64,000 bases of DNA from Diphasiastrum complanatum (GCA_029204225.1 CM055092.1:67838810-67902809); one strand, 5' to 3'. Positions 33,624-44,534 are shown, counted from the first letter of the stretch. The notes: generated by a model from the sequence alone, not told the origin. A program made the numbers and translations.

Positions 33624-34670
33624 ATGAATGTCGGAGCAGATTGATTCAGACTGATTATATCTGAAAGTAAGTTTCTCAACCAAACCGCTTCCTTTGTAGC
33701 TTGTGAGGCTGTGATATACTCTGATTCAGTGGAAGATAAAGCTATCGAAGATTGCTTGCGACTATTCTAGAAAGTTGGACCATTGTTGAGGAAGAATGTA
33801 AATCTGGAAGTGGATTTACGAGTGTCTACATCTCTTGTCCAACTTTCATTTGTAAAATTATTGAGTAAATTGAGTTTGTCGTTGTTGATTGTTCCATAAC
33901 AAATGCAAAAGTCCGTAGTAGCTCGAAGATATCTCATGACTCTAATAAGAGCCTTCCAATGTGATACACCAGGGTTGGTCATATACTGACTGTGAGAGCT
34001 GACTGCAAAAGCTATGTCTAGCCTAGTACAGATCATTGCGTACATAAGAGATCCCATAATAGAATGGTAACCATACTCACGCATCTGCTCTTTCTCTTCA
34101 ATTGTTTGAGGACACTGGTCCTTTGACAGTTTGAGACTTGGTGATAATGATAAAAGATTGTTGCATTGTCTTGAAGTAAACATTTGAATCTGAAGATCTA
34201 GGTGTGTAGCCGTGATCAATAAAAAAAATATTGATCTTTTGAAACCATTCTCGAGAAGATTGCTTCAAGACATAGAGTGTCTTATGGAGTTTAGACACAT
34301 GATTGTGTTTATCCTCAATAATATAACCTTTGGATTGCACCATATAAATGTCTTTTTCAATAACTCCATTGAGATATGTTGTTTGTACATCCATTTGATG
34401 TATTTCCAAATCTGCTGCAGCAACAAACATAATAAAAGTCAAATAGAAAAATGATTGACTATTGGATTGAACGTCACAATGTAATCGACATTGTATACTT
34501 GAGAAAATCCTCTAGTAACAAGTCGGGACTTTCTTTTGTCGATGCTTCCGTCTACTTTGTACTTGACTTTGAAAATCCATTTGCAATCAACTACGTTTCT
34601 GCTAGTAGATAATTCGACAATTGTCCATGTCTCTTTCTTGATAAGAGATGAATAGTCTTTATCCATAGCT
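33624..34670 (-). pseudogene. Copia D reverse transcriptase and RNase H
   Basis: Minus-strand blocks in several frames: RT N-terminus TWTIVELSTSRNVVDCKWIFKVK (34,439-34,666), HQMDVQTTYLNGVIEKDIYM, LYVLKQSSREWFQKI and SSDSNVYF (34,098-34,442), then LSKDQCPQTIEEKEQM and YGYHSIMGSLMYAMICTRLDIAFAV (33,767-34,219), RNase H RKSTSRFTFFLN and SSTESEYITASQATKEAVWL (33,630-33,790). The YVDD active-site segment is missing between QQSFIII and the next block. Stops and shifts show decay. Downstream it is split by foldback 2. Confidence 0.88.
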
Positions 34671-35052
34671 TCTTTCCAGAGATTTGAATCTGGCTGACTA
34701 AGTGCCTCTTCAACAGTTGTCGGCTCATGAACAAGGTAGGCTGCAGACTCGTCGATATACCTAATAGGTGGTCTACTAGCTCTTGATGATCTTTGGGAAA
34801 TAGAAGAAGTTGATCATTTTCATCATACTATAGTTGCTAGATTGCAGCATCATCATCTTCTAATTTGTCGTTGATTTGTTGTTCGTCAAGAGTTGATGAG
34901 TTTGGTCCTTCCATAAGAATAGTCGACTGAGGAACTGAAAAATTCAATATGTCAGGAGAATTTGATAGGTCAATACTTGGGAGCTTGTGGATCTTCCATC
35001 CAACAAGCATGTGATTGGCTTGATTTGAAGTAGTGTAGCTGATGAAAATACA

Positions 35053-35590
35053 TTAGATACACTGGAAGTCGAGCTTCTTCCTGAGATCGTGAAAAATCTG
35101 CACATAAGCAGTACATCCAAAAACTCGTAAGTTTGATAAAGAAGGTTTGGTACCTGTCCAAATTTTGAATGGTATTTTGTCTGAGAGACCTTTAGTAGGA
35201 CATCTGTTTTGAATATAGATTAGCATTAGCCCAGAAGGACTTCGGAAGTGTCGCATGTGATAACATGCACTTTGCCGATTCGACTAAGGTTCTGTTCTTT
35301 CTCTCAACAAGACTATTTGACTGAGGCGAGGAGGTGATGTATTGTTGCTCAATGCCGTTATTAAGGCAGTACTCCTTGAATTCGGTGGAAATGTATTCTC
35401 CCTCGTTATTTGACCTTAATGCTTTGATTTGTTTACCAGTTTGATTTCTTGCATGCTCTTTGAATTGTCTGAACTTGATGAAATTAGCTCTTGATTTCTG
35501 TTTAATGAAGTAAACAACTATTCTTCTGGAGAATTTTTCAATAAAGGGACTGAAATACTTTGCATCTAGCAATGAAGGAGTTTGCATGGT
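35053..35590 (-). pseudogene. Copia D integrase
   Basis: Overlapping minus-strand frames: FIEKFSRRIVVYFIKQKS, IKALRSNNEGEYISTEFK (second catalytic Asp changed to Asn in RSNNEGEY), SPQSNSLVERKNRTLVESAK (E retained), LPKSFWANANLYS, then FKIWTGTKPSLSNLRVFGCTAY. The first catalytic HSD region is gone because homology ends near 35,600. With one key Asp replaced and frames shifted, no activity is expected. About 400 bases of weak linker (34,670-35,050) join it to the RT. Confidence 0.85.
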
Positions 35591-35599
35591 GTCAAATTT

Positions 35600-36165
35600 C
35601 AGAGTAAAGGACTGAATTTGATCTACAAATGATCACAAAGAGTGATTGGTAGCTTGGGATCTTGATCTATATCAAGACTAGCTTCCAAATCTAGCTTGTA
35701 CTTGACAATCTTTGTGTTTCCAAGCAAGAACAATAAAAAATGATGACCCACAGCTTCACACATGTGAAGTACAGCTACTGTACCGCTTGATAACAGAGAA
35801 ATAGTTTACTAAACATTTACTTAGTAGTCATCCACAAAGAAAGTGCTTAAGAGAGTGTAAACACCAAGATTGCTTCACAAACCAATGTTTCTCATCATTA
35901 GCTCAATAATGGATCCATCATGGATCAAGTACAAAATCATCATAACCTCTCTCTAAGCTGCATCCAGCACGTGTGGGACAGCTCATTGTACTCATCCATA
36001 TCCACTTTGGATAAGGTCTACCAAGTTTGCCACATCATCTATTTGGTGGTTTGTGTTGACCTTCTAGATGCCTACAAATTAGGACCTAACTCCTATAATT
36101 TAGGAGATGTCATATTAGACTCAAATGAAAGCTAATCAAAATGGATCTTAATATTACAAGTGTCA
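35600..36165 (-). repeat. Probable Copia LTR remnant (E family)
   Basis: Follows the RNase H end of Copia E on the minus strand. Contains TTCACACATGTGAAG (about 35,756) and GCACGTGTGGGAC (about 35,969). Ends are not certain. It truncates Copia D integrase at its left. Confidence 0.45.
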
Positions 36166-36204
36166 TTTCACACGTGTGAACGGGTCCTCACACATGTGGA
36201 TCCA

Positions 36205-36480
36205 CGTACATCTATCTACAACTCCTAAGGCTGATCTTAACTTGATAAATGAAGCCTTTGGCAAGGCTTTAGTGAGTATATCAGCAAGACAATCTGAAGA
36301 AGACACATGATGTAGCTTGATCTCCTTTGCTTGAACCTGTTCCCTCACAAAATGGTGAGCAATCTCTATGTGCTTGCTTTTTGCATGGAATGTGGGATTG
36401 GTTGCGAATGTTTGGCTTGATTGGTTGTCACAAAATACAATTGGCTGCTCCTCGGCCTCCATGACTTGCAACTCCACCAT
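36205..36480 (-). pseudogene. Copia E RNase H C-terminal part
   Basis: Minus-strand frame: EEQPIVFCDNQSSQTFATNP, HAKSKHIEIAHHFVREQV, then DCLADILTKALPKASF, LRSALGVVDRCTW. Homology starts abruptly; a deletion joins it to an RT segment (VDLGNLHFILGI, 36,485-36,590). The nominal frame runs on to 36,163 through CACGTGTG palindromes, which are probably already 3' sequence. Confidence 0.85.
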
Positions 36481-36484
36481 ATTC

Positions 36485-36930
36485 CTAATATGAAATGAAG
36501 ATTACCAAGATCCACCATCTTAAACTCCCTAAACAATGCTACTTTCACTTCTTGTATACCATCATGATCATTTCCACTTGAAAGTAGTTGCAAGAGAAAT
36601 AATCAACCTTATAGAAACTAGCTTAGCAACAGGAGCAAAAGTTTCATCAAAATCTACTCCCTTGGTTTGCAAGAACCCCTTTGCCACTAGCCTTGCCTTG
36701 TGTTTGTTGATTCTCTCATCTTGATTGTACTTCAATCTATAGATCCATTTGCACTCAAGTGGCTTTCTTCCATGAGGAAGATCCACAAACTTCCATGTAT
36801 GATTCTCCATAAGAGCATCATACTCCTTTTGCATGGCATCCCTCCATTCTTGTGACTCCATAGCTTGTTCAAAGCAACTTGGCTCATCAAACATAGAAGT
36901 TAGAAAAGTGTAAGAGGTAAATGAATGTAG
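36485..36930 (-). pseudogene. Copia E reverse transcriptase fragments
   Basis: Minus strand: RT N-terminal segment (36,568-36,920) with [55 protein letters not shown] and [17 protein letters not shown], then a jump to [20 protein letters not shown] and VDLGNLHFILGIW (36,485-36,590). The palm segment with YVDD has been deleted at about 36,590. Upstream the frame enters a serine/leucine run from the CT microsatellite. Confidence 0.85.
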
Positions 36931-37044
36931 ATCTTCCCTTTTGTTCACCTTTGTCAACATAGGTGAGCCTTGAGGACTCGGCCTTCCTTCTTGTAGATCT
37001 CCTTGGAGTCCTTGGATCTTGAGATGGATCTTCAAGATCTTGAT

Positions 37045-37047
<3 letters not shown>

Positions 37048-37137
<90 letters not shown>
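37048..37137 (+). repeat. (GA)n microsatellite, ~44 units
   Basis: Uninterrupted GA repeat in the linker between integrase and RT of Copia E; it is read as SLSLSL on the minus strand. Copia A carries a short CT run at the same pol position. Confidence 0.97.
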
Positions 37138-37138
<1 letters not shown>

Positions 37139-37619
37139 CTTTGGAAGCTCAAGCACCTACCCAAAGATATTTACACCCAACCTAAGAAGAGAGAGAGGGA
37201 GAGAAAGAGATGGAGATAGAAATAGAAAGAGCTAGAGCTTTATTAAGAATAGAGATGATGTTTTACAATAGAAAATGGCCTCCTTATATAGTTGAGAGGG
37301 GAGGCCATCTTGGCTCTCGTTGGCCCTTTCTAATTGGCTAGAATCCTAATCTTAGTCATTCAAACTAAAATGATTACAATTTAAAGGTTCAATAGAAAGA
37401 GACTAAACTCACATGACTCATGTGAGATTCCCTCAGCTTAGAACCATGTAATCTGACTTCGGAGTTTTCTATTATTTTATTCTATTTAGGCCCCAAGTCT
37501 TTTATTCAAGTTCTACCTAGCCGATTTGCGTGCTCATTGGGTTGGGCTTACACACGCGAGACGCACTGCCCTCACACTTATTATTCTAACTGTACAATAA
37601 TATATTGTGGCGGGGCCCA
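37138..37619. other. LTR-like flank of Copia E
   Basis: Contains purine-rich sequence, TCCTTATATAGTTGAGAGG (a possible TATA context) and a CTCACATGACTCATGTGAG palindrome (37,409-37,427). No primer site or LTR ends were found. Confidence 0.35.
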
Positions 37620-38125
37620 CTAGGTAAGTCTTGGCCAACAGTATTTTAAGTGGCGGGACCCACCTATTACAGGAAATACCCACAACAGTTCATTCAGTAT
37701 GGCTATAGCTGGCTTTTGTAGATGATTGGTCATTGTTAACTCAAACTGAAAAGCCAAAATATCTACATCTTGTAAATTCAAATCATCAACCCTCGATTGG
37801 TTCTTTGGCAATTGTTGTCTGTTGACCTTTGGATCTACTTGCAACATTTCAAGTTCGCACCTTCCCAAAAAAGCATTCTTTGAAGTGGTGCGCAATCAAT
37901 GGACAAGTCATACTTTTGTCTGATTGCTATTTTTAATGAACCCAAGTACTTTGCAATCGAAAATGAATGTCCTTCATTGTTTTCTGAAGCTAGAAGTGCA
38001 ACAAGACTTCCAATTAGAATTTCATTTAGATCATCATGCCACTTCATTTTTGTAGCTTTTATACTTTGCTTATTCTTCCTTAAGCCCACATAAATTTCAC
38101 ATTCCTCACCTTGCACAAGCTCCAA
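37620..38125 (-). pseudogene. Unidentified frame, possibly transposon-derived
   Basis: Two overlapping minus-strand frames: 37,835-38,125 (LVQGEECEIYVGLRKNKQS, then DDLNEILIGSLVALLASENN) and 37,620-37,895 (VNRQQLPKNQSRVDDLNLQD). Together they look like one protein with a frameshift near 37,860. I do not recognise the family. No start or operon-like context; neighbours are Copia and Gypsy relics. Confidence 0.3.
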
Positions 38126-38559
38126 GAAATCATTATCTTGAGGTAGATTTGAAGGTTCGACAATTGTAGTTGAAGGTCATAATTTATGAGGCTAATGAAA
38201 TTCTTCAGTTGTTGATGCATGTTCAAGATTGAGCTACAAATGGGAATCATTCACCCTTGCCGCTAATATAACATATTTTGGAGGATGTTGTTAATCATGA
38301 GTACATGATCCACTTAATATAATCATGACTACAAAGGAATCTAAGGTACTTGATCCACTTAATATAATCTGACATTTTTTTTATTTTGCTGATTAAGAGA
38401 GAAGAATTTTCTAGAGATGTTCGTGGTTTGAAGCATTTTCCAATCATTGAATTTTTTAGCACTCTAATTAAAATCTTAATTCAACTCTTTATTTATTTGA
38501 TAGGTGGACTAGGTTGCTCTCTCTTCTTCTCTTTGTTCACTCGACCTCTAGTTAAATGT

Positions 38560-38801
38560 ATTGGGCCAAATTATACCTTAGCATAATCTTCAATGAATCT
38601 ATAGAACAATATTATAAATCCAAAAAAAGATTTAACTTCGCTAATTTTCCACTCAACCACTGCCTTGATTTTATCTTTATATGTGTTCAACCCAAAAGAG
38701 ATGATCTTATGACCAAGGTATACCAATTTATATTTAACGAACTCGCATTTGAATTCTTTAATTCCATATACTTGGCACAAAGATTGGTGATTTTTGCTCA
38801 A
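38560..38801 (-). pseudogene. Gypsy RT C-terminal fragment
   Basis: KCEFVKYKLVYLGHKIISFG, NTYKDKIKAVVEWKISEVKS and FFGFIILFYRFIEDYAKV match the end of Gypsy reverse transcriptase (LGHIIS, the KIEAV..W region, and FLGLAGYYRRFI). Only this piece is readable; the flanks are decayed. Confidence 0.8.
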
Positions 38802-39239
38802 TTTGTAAAAGTGCTAACTCATCATTTTCTCTTAAGGCCACAATGGTTGATTTTATTTTGGTATATGGTGCCTTATAATGCTCCACCCTCTTGAATTGAT
38901 GGGAAGCGCTAGAGGCAGAGTTGATATCCATCTGGGCATCTTTTTTTTTGCATTTGTGTCAAGTAGGAGTCGAATAAAATTTGATCCTAGATAAAGAAAA
39001 ATTTGATCCTACAAACTCCGATATTCTATCTGAAGTCACTTGAAAGTATATGTCCGAAAATCGAGAGCAGATAGACAGAAGAGAAAGAAAGAGAAAAGAG
39101 AAAGAAGAAAGACGGAGACATAGAGAAAGAGAATAAAAGTGGGATTCAGATACATGCATTGATCGAAAAAGAAAACTTGATACCAAGGAACTGCTAGAGA
39201 CCGAGCTTGAAAACGAGAAATCATCGAGTCAATCACTAT
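38802..39239. other. Spacer or 5' region of Gypsy H
   Basis: Includes a purine-rich GAAAGAGAAAAGAGAAAGAA block (about 39,085). It should hold the LTR and leader of Gypsy H, but no primer region is readable. Confidence 0.3.
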
Positions 39240-39963
39240 CAAATGAAGGTGACGTTGACACAGATGATATGGCTACACCAACACCCACATCCTCGAAGAT
39301 TTGTTATTATTATTTTAAGGGAAAAGTCGTTGAGGATGTGGACACTTATGTGTCCCAATTTGAATCAATAGTGGTTATTAGTAAGGGGACACAGATAAGC
39401 TAAGCATTTTTCTTGGCTTATTAAGGAATGAGGCCAAAACATGGTTAATTCAAACTGAACCAGCCATAGCTTCCACTTGGACAGATTTAAAGAACCAAGT
39501 TCTGAAGCAATTTTGGAAAATTGGTTATTCAACTCAGATTCTTTCACAATTGAATTCGATTTAGAAGAAAAAGAAAAAGAAATCTTTAAGAAAATATACC
39601 CAAAGGGTTAAGAAGCTTTTTGGTCAATTGACAAGACAGTATCATGTCACTATGCAAATTGAATGATTCTTAGGGGGATTACCTAAAAGATTAGATCAAT
39701 ATGGTAGACAAGGACCAACTACTGAAAATTATGAAACTTCTAGAATATCTGGAAGTCTAAGATCTATTAAGCAATCCTCCTCCAAAAAGAAAAAGCATGT
39801 TTTCTCTTTTTCTGATGATTCGAGTAGCAGATTTCTCTTTAGGAGTTAATTTTCAAGGAGAAGGCCACATCACTTATGAATGTCCTAAAGCACCAATCAA
39901 AAAAATGATAATGAAATATGTTAAGCCTGATATCAATAAGAAAGGCCATGAAGTGGTGCAAAT
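39240..39963 (+). pseudogene. Gypsy H gag
   Basis: Reads VEDVDTYVSQFESIVVIS, LSIFLGLLRNEAKTWL, STWTDLKNQVLKQFWK, then KKSLRKYTQRVKKLFGQLTR and FLGGLPKRLDQY, the retrotransposon gag fold. A zinc-knuckle relic (GHITYECPK) follows near 39,860. Stops after the NSI near 39,560 and elsewhere break the frame. The sequence is cut at 39,963 by Copia C. Confidence 0.8.
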
Positions 39964-40664
39964 TGTGAAAGTACTGTACTTTAGGACCATAAAGGGATCT
40001 ACAAAAGATCCACAAGAGTGATTGGATGCTTGCTTAACAATCTATCAAAAAACTAGACACAAAAAAGTTGATCTAGATTGGCAATTTGACAAACAACAAG
40101 CATTAACAATCAAAAGCATTGATAAACATTTAAATACGAGCCCACACGTGTGTAATATAGGCTGTAGTACGGCCTTCAACCTGAAAAACAAGTAGAAATT
40201 GATTTGGTTTCATTTGGATCACAAAAACTCAATGTACATAGTGAACTAGCTTGAGATTGCCAATGAGCTCCAAAAATTTTCTATCTTCTCACTATGGAGA
40301 GAGGGAATACATAGCAAATTCAACTTCCTTCTTGAAGTTAGGTGGATGTCCAGCATGTAATAAGGAAGTTAACTCACTCTCCTTGACCTAAAATGAAACC
40401 CTAGTCTATTTCCTAGAGTTATGCTTGGTAGGTAGCTAGTTGGTCAAATTTTCACCTTAAACTTAGGTGTAGGTCCTATAAAGTAGGGATGACCACCAAA
40501 TAGACATGACCAACTCTCTTGACTTGACCTAACCTACATTAGGATGGGTTTCCCATGTGTCATCATGGCCTCACATGTGTGGGACCCACTTGTGTACACA
40601 ATTTACACTATTCTACATGGTTTTTGATCAAGCTAGATTTGCCAATTTTTGGCAATTCTTCACA
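39964..40664 (-). repeat. Copia C 3' LTR
   Basis: 701 bases, TGTGAAAGTACTG to TTCTTCACA on the plus strand. Carries CCCACACGTGTGT (40,141-40,153) and TCACATGTGTGGG (40,571-40,583). Confidence 0.95.
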
Positions 40665-40677
40665 CTCCTCAAATTTA
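40665..40677 (-). promoter_or_regulatory. Copia C polypurine tract
   Basis: AAATTTGAGGAG on the minus strand, directly before the LTR's TGTGAAGAATTG. Confidence 0.8.
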
Positions 40678-40871
40678 GCTTGATCTATTTACAACTCTCT
40701 TGATAGATCAATGAAAGCTTTTAGAAGTGTCTAAAAAATCCAGCTACAAAGAAGGAACTTTTGAGACTCCAATAGAGAATGATGTCCATGAAGGATCTTT
40801 CACCACCTCTTAGAGGATCCCTTACAAGATGTTCCATAAATGTGTCTATATACATGTAGCACACTTCAAAA

Positions 40872-43052
40872 CTAAACATCATGCCAAGCCATGGATTCCA
40901 AGGCATTTTGTGCACTTGACGATACATCAATTAAAATATTAAGTGCATAAATAATGTTGCCAAAGACAACTTGCCTTGCTTGATCCATATGATTGAGCCT
41001 TGATGGCTCTATCTTGATACTCAAGATTCTTCTTGGAGTCCTCAGGTCTTGAGCTTGCTCCTCCACTTGACTTGACTCCAAAACATCAATGAATTGAATA
41101 AGGTGTTGATACAAAGGTGCTTCTTGAAGTTTACAAATCTTCCACTCTTGAAAGATCACATTTCCACCATTGACAAATTCTTTGGCTGAAAACAAGTAGA
41201 TTCTACAATCTCTACTTGAAGAGCAAAACACTACCATTATTCCTCTCATTGAAATAGGATAATCTTTGGTCCTTACATTGGAATGATCATGTTCAAAGCA
41301 TGTGGACCCAAATATTTCCAATACAAATGATGTTTCATCTTTTATGACACTATTCAAACTATTACAAAAATAGTTATCCAATGAAATTGCTTTATCAACA
41401 ACAAATGTAGATTTCAAAGCATCACATTTCATTGTCTTGTCATACAAAGTAATAAACACCATGAATCTTAAAGGTAAGAAACAAGTCACCTCATGTCTAC
41501 TAATACTTTCCAAAAAGTATTCAAAGATAGTAGATTCTCCAATGCTCACCACCCTTGCAAGATGCACACTTGAATGGACAATTTGCATGCAATTTGATGA
41601 CTCAGACATTGTCATTGAGGACTCCCTTGGAACTCTCATGCTTTGAGGCTGATCCTCAAGATCTTCCTCCTTTTGATGCTCCTCCTCAATGCAAGCAAGA
41701 TCACACTTTGCCAAGATCTCCTCTTGAGTGATCTCATCCTTTGCCAAGCTCATTCTTTTAAAAGCAACACTAGCTTCCAACTTAAACAATCTTCCACGTT
41801 TAAATCTCGTTGCAATGCAAACATCATTCTTCAAGATGAAGCAAACACCATGCTTAAAGTGGACATCCAAACCACTTTCTAAGAGTAGACCAACACTAAG
41901 CATATTCTTGGTGATTGATGGTATATAAAGGACATTTTCTAGATCCATGCATTTTGAGGATTCTAGACACAAAGAGATGGTGCCAACACCATCTATCCTA
42001 CACTCTTCATCATTTGCAGTGAAGACAAACTTTTTAGCATCATTGAAAGAGTGTAAGGTTGAGAAAAAGTTCTTTTTACAAGACATGTGGGAGCTAGCCC
42101 CACTGTCGATCCACCAATTGTCTCTTGAATTGCTATTGCTTGTTGGTGAGGATGTAGATGCCATCAAGAATACATCTAATTCATCCTCCTCCTCCTCCTT
42201 TGTAAGGTTTCCTTGTTTGTCCTCCTCCACTTGTGCTCTTAGCCTCTTGTAGCATTCGGATGCATAATGCCCCTTCTTTCCACAAAAGAAGCATTTTTGC
42301 TTTGACTTGTCCTTTGAACTTGATGCATCATCCTCTTCTTTGGCCTCCTTTGGATGCTTCTTCTTTCCATTGGTCTTCTTTTTGCCCTTGAATGAGAAAT
42401 TGGCTTTCTCATCACCATCCTGCAAAGACAAGGAACTCATCCTAGATTTTGCATGGAGCATCCTACACTCTTCAGCCACTAATACACTGTGAAGTTTTTC
42501 TATAGTTGGCAAAGTGTCTTGGATGGCAAAACTTTGGACCAAATTTGCAAAGTCATCTCCTAGACCATTAAGGACAATTTGTACAAGCTCTCCATCATGA
42601 ATCTTCTCTCCAATGGAAGCCAACTCCCTATTTAGAGACTTGATTCTGAGTACATAATCCTGTGCACTCTCCTCACTTCTCCTCATGCTTTGCAAAATTT
42701 GATTTCTAAGCATAAGAACTCTAGAAGTGTTGCTAGACTCATAGATTGATTTTAAAAACTCCCAAGCCTCTTTAGCATTAGTACAAGCTGATACTTCTCT
42801 CAACAAATCATTGCTCACATTCATCTTCACATAATGAAGTGCAAGCCTAGATCTCTTCTTGTATCTAGCTAACTCCTGTGCACCTAGAGGTTCATCTTCA
42901 TCTTCAATCAAGAACTCATAAAGGTCTTGGAGCACTAAGAGTGACTCCATTCTAACCTTCCAAATAGCATAATTTGTAGAATTCAACCTCTCACTAGCTT
43001 CTAGAAGGTATGCTCCAGCAGATCCCATCTTACTAGTGACTTCTACAAACAA
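40872..43052 (-). CDS. Copia C gag-protease with degenerate integrase
   Basis: An unbroken 726-codon frame. The likely start is the ninth codon, MGSAGAYLLEASERLN, which matches the Copia A gag start. Order: gag (WKVRMESLLVLQDLYEFL, SRVLMLRNQILQSM), lysine-rich linker, CCHC knuckle CFFCGKKGHYASEC (about residue 250), protease WWIDSGASSHMSCKKNFF (about 315), pre-integrase LYIPSITKNMLSVG and RFKRGRLFKLEAS. Then an integrase-like half in which HSSVH replaces HSD, the D of IDDFSR is lost (FLESISR), and no RSDNGGEY or ENGVAE appears; only FGSTCFEHDHSN and SMRGIMVVFCSSSRDCRIYLF are recognisable. It ends ALESMAWHDV at the place where RT should begin. It may supply Gag and protease. Confidence 0.85.
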   Translation of the reverse strand: MFVEVTSKMGSAGAYLLEASERLNSTNYAIWKVRMESLLVLQDLYEFLIEDEDEPLGAQELARYKKRSRLALHYVKMNVSNDLLREVSACTNAKEAWEFLKSIYESSNTSRVLMLRNQILQSMRRSEESAQDYVLRIKSLNRELASIGEKIHDGELVQIVLNGLGDDFANLVQSFAIQDTLPTIEKLHSVLVAEECRMLHAKSRMSSLSLQDGDEKANFSFKGKKKTNGKKKHPKEAKEEDDASSSKDKSKQKCFFCGKKGHYASECYKRLRAQVEEDKQGNLTKEEEEDELDVFLMASTSSPTSNSNSRDNWWIDSGASSHMSCKKNFFSTLHSFNDAKKFVFTANDEECRIDGVGTISLCLESSKCMDLENVLYIPSITKNMLSVGLLLESGLDVHFKHGVCFILKNDVCIATRFKRGRLFKLEASVAFKRMSLAKDEITQEEILAKCDLACIEEEHQKEEDLEDQPQSMRVPRESSMTMSESSNCMQIVHSSVHLARVVSIGESTIFEYFLESISRHEVTCFLPLRFMVFITLYDKTMKCDALKSTFVVDKAISLDNYFCNSLNSVIKDETSFVLEIFGSTCFEHDHSNVRTKDYPISMRGIMVVFCSSSRDCRIYLFSAKEFVNGGNVIFQEWKICKLQEAPLYQHLIQFIDVLESSQVEEQAQDLRTPRRILSIKIEPSRLNHMDQARQVVFGNIIYALNILIDVSSSAQNALESMAWHDV

Positions 43053-43821
43053 GAAATAGATTTGATTGACTTGAAACTCACAAAGGTCTCACACTTGCAG
43101 TGTTTCACTCAAATTTGATTTCTAATCCAACAAATGGACTTATAATCACAGTTCTATCACTCCCTCACAAAGCTGGAATGAAGATAAGATGAAGTGAAAA
43201 CTACTTTCAAACAAATCTTGCCAAGAAATGGATTTGATTGTCTCTAGAAACTCACTAAGGTCTCTCTCTTGTAGTTTTTCACTCAAATTAGATTTCTAAT
43301 CCAAAAAATGGATTTATAATCTCAGTTCTAGCACTCCCTCACAAAGTTGGAATGAAGATAAGATGATGTGAAATCTACTTACAATCAAATCTTGCCAATT
43401 TTGGCTATTTTTGGACAAAAAAATGACTTAATCTCTTTCTTCCTCCTTGGTGTACTTTCAAGACCTGTTTTTAACCTTAATAGGACTTGAACTCAGCCTA
43501 GATTAATTAGATTCCATGAAACAAATTCAAATCTAATCAATGGCAAATGATCTTGCTAGATTATCCTAGGATCTCCACCAAAAATTACACCAATAGCTCA
43601 CAAATTGAATTTTTTGGGATCAAATGAATACCATGCATTAAATGCAGGTTCAGAGGTGCCCACACATGTGGAGAGTACGGATTTGGACCCCTACCAAGTT
43701 TGGGATCAAATCTCCTCACCAAAATCAAGATTCTAGCTTGCCCTCTCAATACTAGTTTTTAGCACCAAAACTTGCTAAAAATGGATTTGCATTAGATCAA
43801 TGGCTTATGCTATTGTACTTG
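43053..43821 (-). other. Copia C leader
   Basis: Untranslated leader. It contains a partial tandem duplication: GATTTGATTG, CACTCAAATTTGATTTCTAAT and CACTCCCTCACAAAGCTGGAA occur around 43,055-43,200 and again around 43,235-43,370, about 180 bases apart. A CCCACACATGTGGAG lies at 43,659-43,673. Confidence 0.6.
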
Positions 43822-43833
43822 GCTCTGATACCA
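43822..43833 (-). promoter_or_regulatory. Copia C primer binding site
   Basis: TGGTATCAGAGC on the minus strand directly after the 5' LTR, perfectly matching the Copia initiator-Met tRNA site. Confidence 0.95.
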
Positions 43834-44534
43834 TGTGAAAGTACTGTACTTTAGGACCATAAAGGGATCTACAAAAGATCCACAAGAGTGATTGGATGCT
43901 TGCTTAACAATCTATCAAAAAACTAGACACAAAAAAGTTGATCTAGATTGGCAATTTGACAAACAACAAGCATTAACAATCAAAAGCATTGATAAACATT
44001 GAAATCCGAGCCCACACGTGTGTAATACAGGCTGTAGTACGGCCTTCAACCTGAGAAACAAGTAGAAATTGATTTGGTTTCATTTGGATCACAAAAACTC
44101 AATGTACATAGTGAACTAGCTTGAGATTGCCAATGAGCTCCAAAAATTTTCTATCTTCTCACTATAGAGAGAGGGAATACATAGCAAATTCGACTTCCTT
44201 CTTGAAGTTAGGTGGATTTCCAGCATGTAATAAGGAAGTTAGCTCACTCTCCTTGACCTAAAATGAAACCCTAGTCTATTTCCTAGAGTTATGCTTGGTA
44301 GGTAGCTAGTTGGTCAAATTTTCACCTTAAACTTAGGTGTAGGTCCTATAAAGTAGGGATGACCACCAAATAGACATGACCAACTCTCTTGACTTGACCT
44401 AACCTACATTAGGATGGGTTTCCCATGTGGCATCATGGCCTCACATGTGTGGGACCCACTTGTGTACACAATTTACACTATTCTACATGGTTTTTGATCA
44501 AGCTAGATTTGCCAATTTTTGGCAATTCTTCACA
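43834..44534 (-). repeat. Copia C 5' LTR
   Basis: 701 bases, nearly identical to 39,964-40,664. Followed by CAAAG and the resumed Gypsy H. Confidence 0.95.

Larger units (their letters stand above)
39964..44534 (-). mobile_element. Copia C, young non-autonomous LTR element
   Basis: LTRs of 701 bases at 39,964-40,664 and 43,834-44,534 differ at about nine positions by eye (1.3%), the youngest pair in the window. Primer site 43,822-43,833 and polypurine tract 40,665-40,677 are both well formed. The only long frame is 40,872-43,052. No RT or RNase H is present between it and the 3' LTR. Structure matches the published idea of terminal-repeat elements that carry gag but lack pol enzymes (TR-GAG), with a modified integrase relic added. 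Confidence 0.92.

Noticed and set aside
36887-37219. Ser/Leu and Arg/Glu repeat proteins
   Set aside because: Direct translation of the GA/CT microsatellite in both strands.
41437-42492. Plus-strand frames within Copia C
   Set aside because: Antisense shadows of the 726-codon frame.
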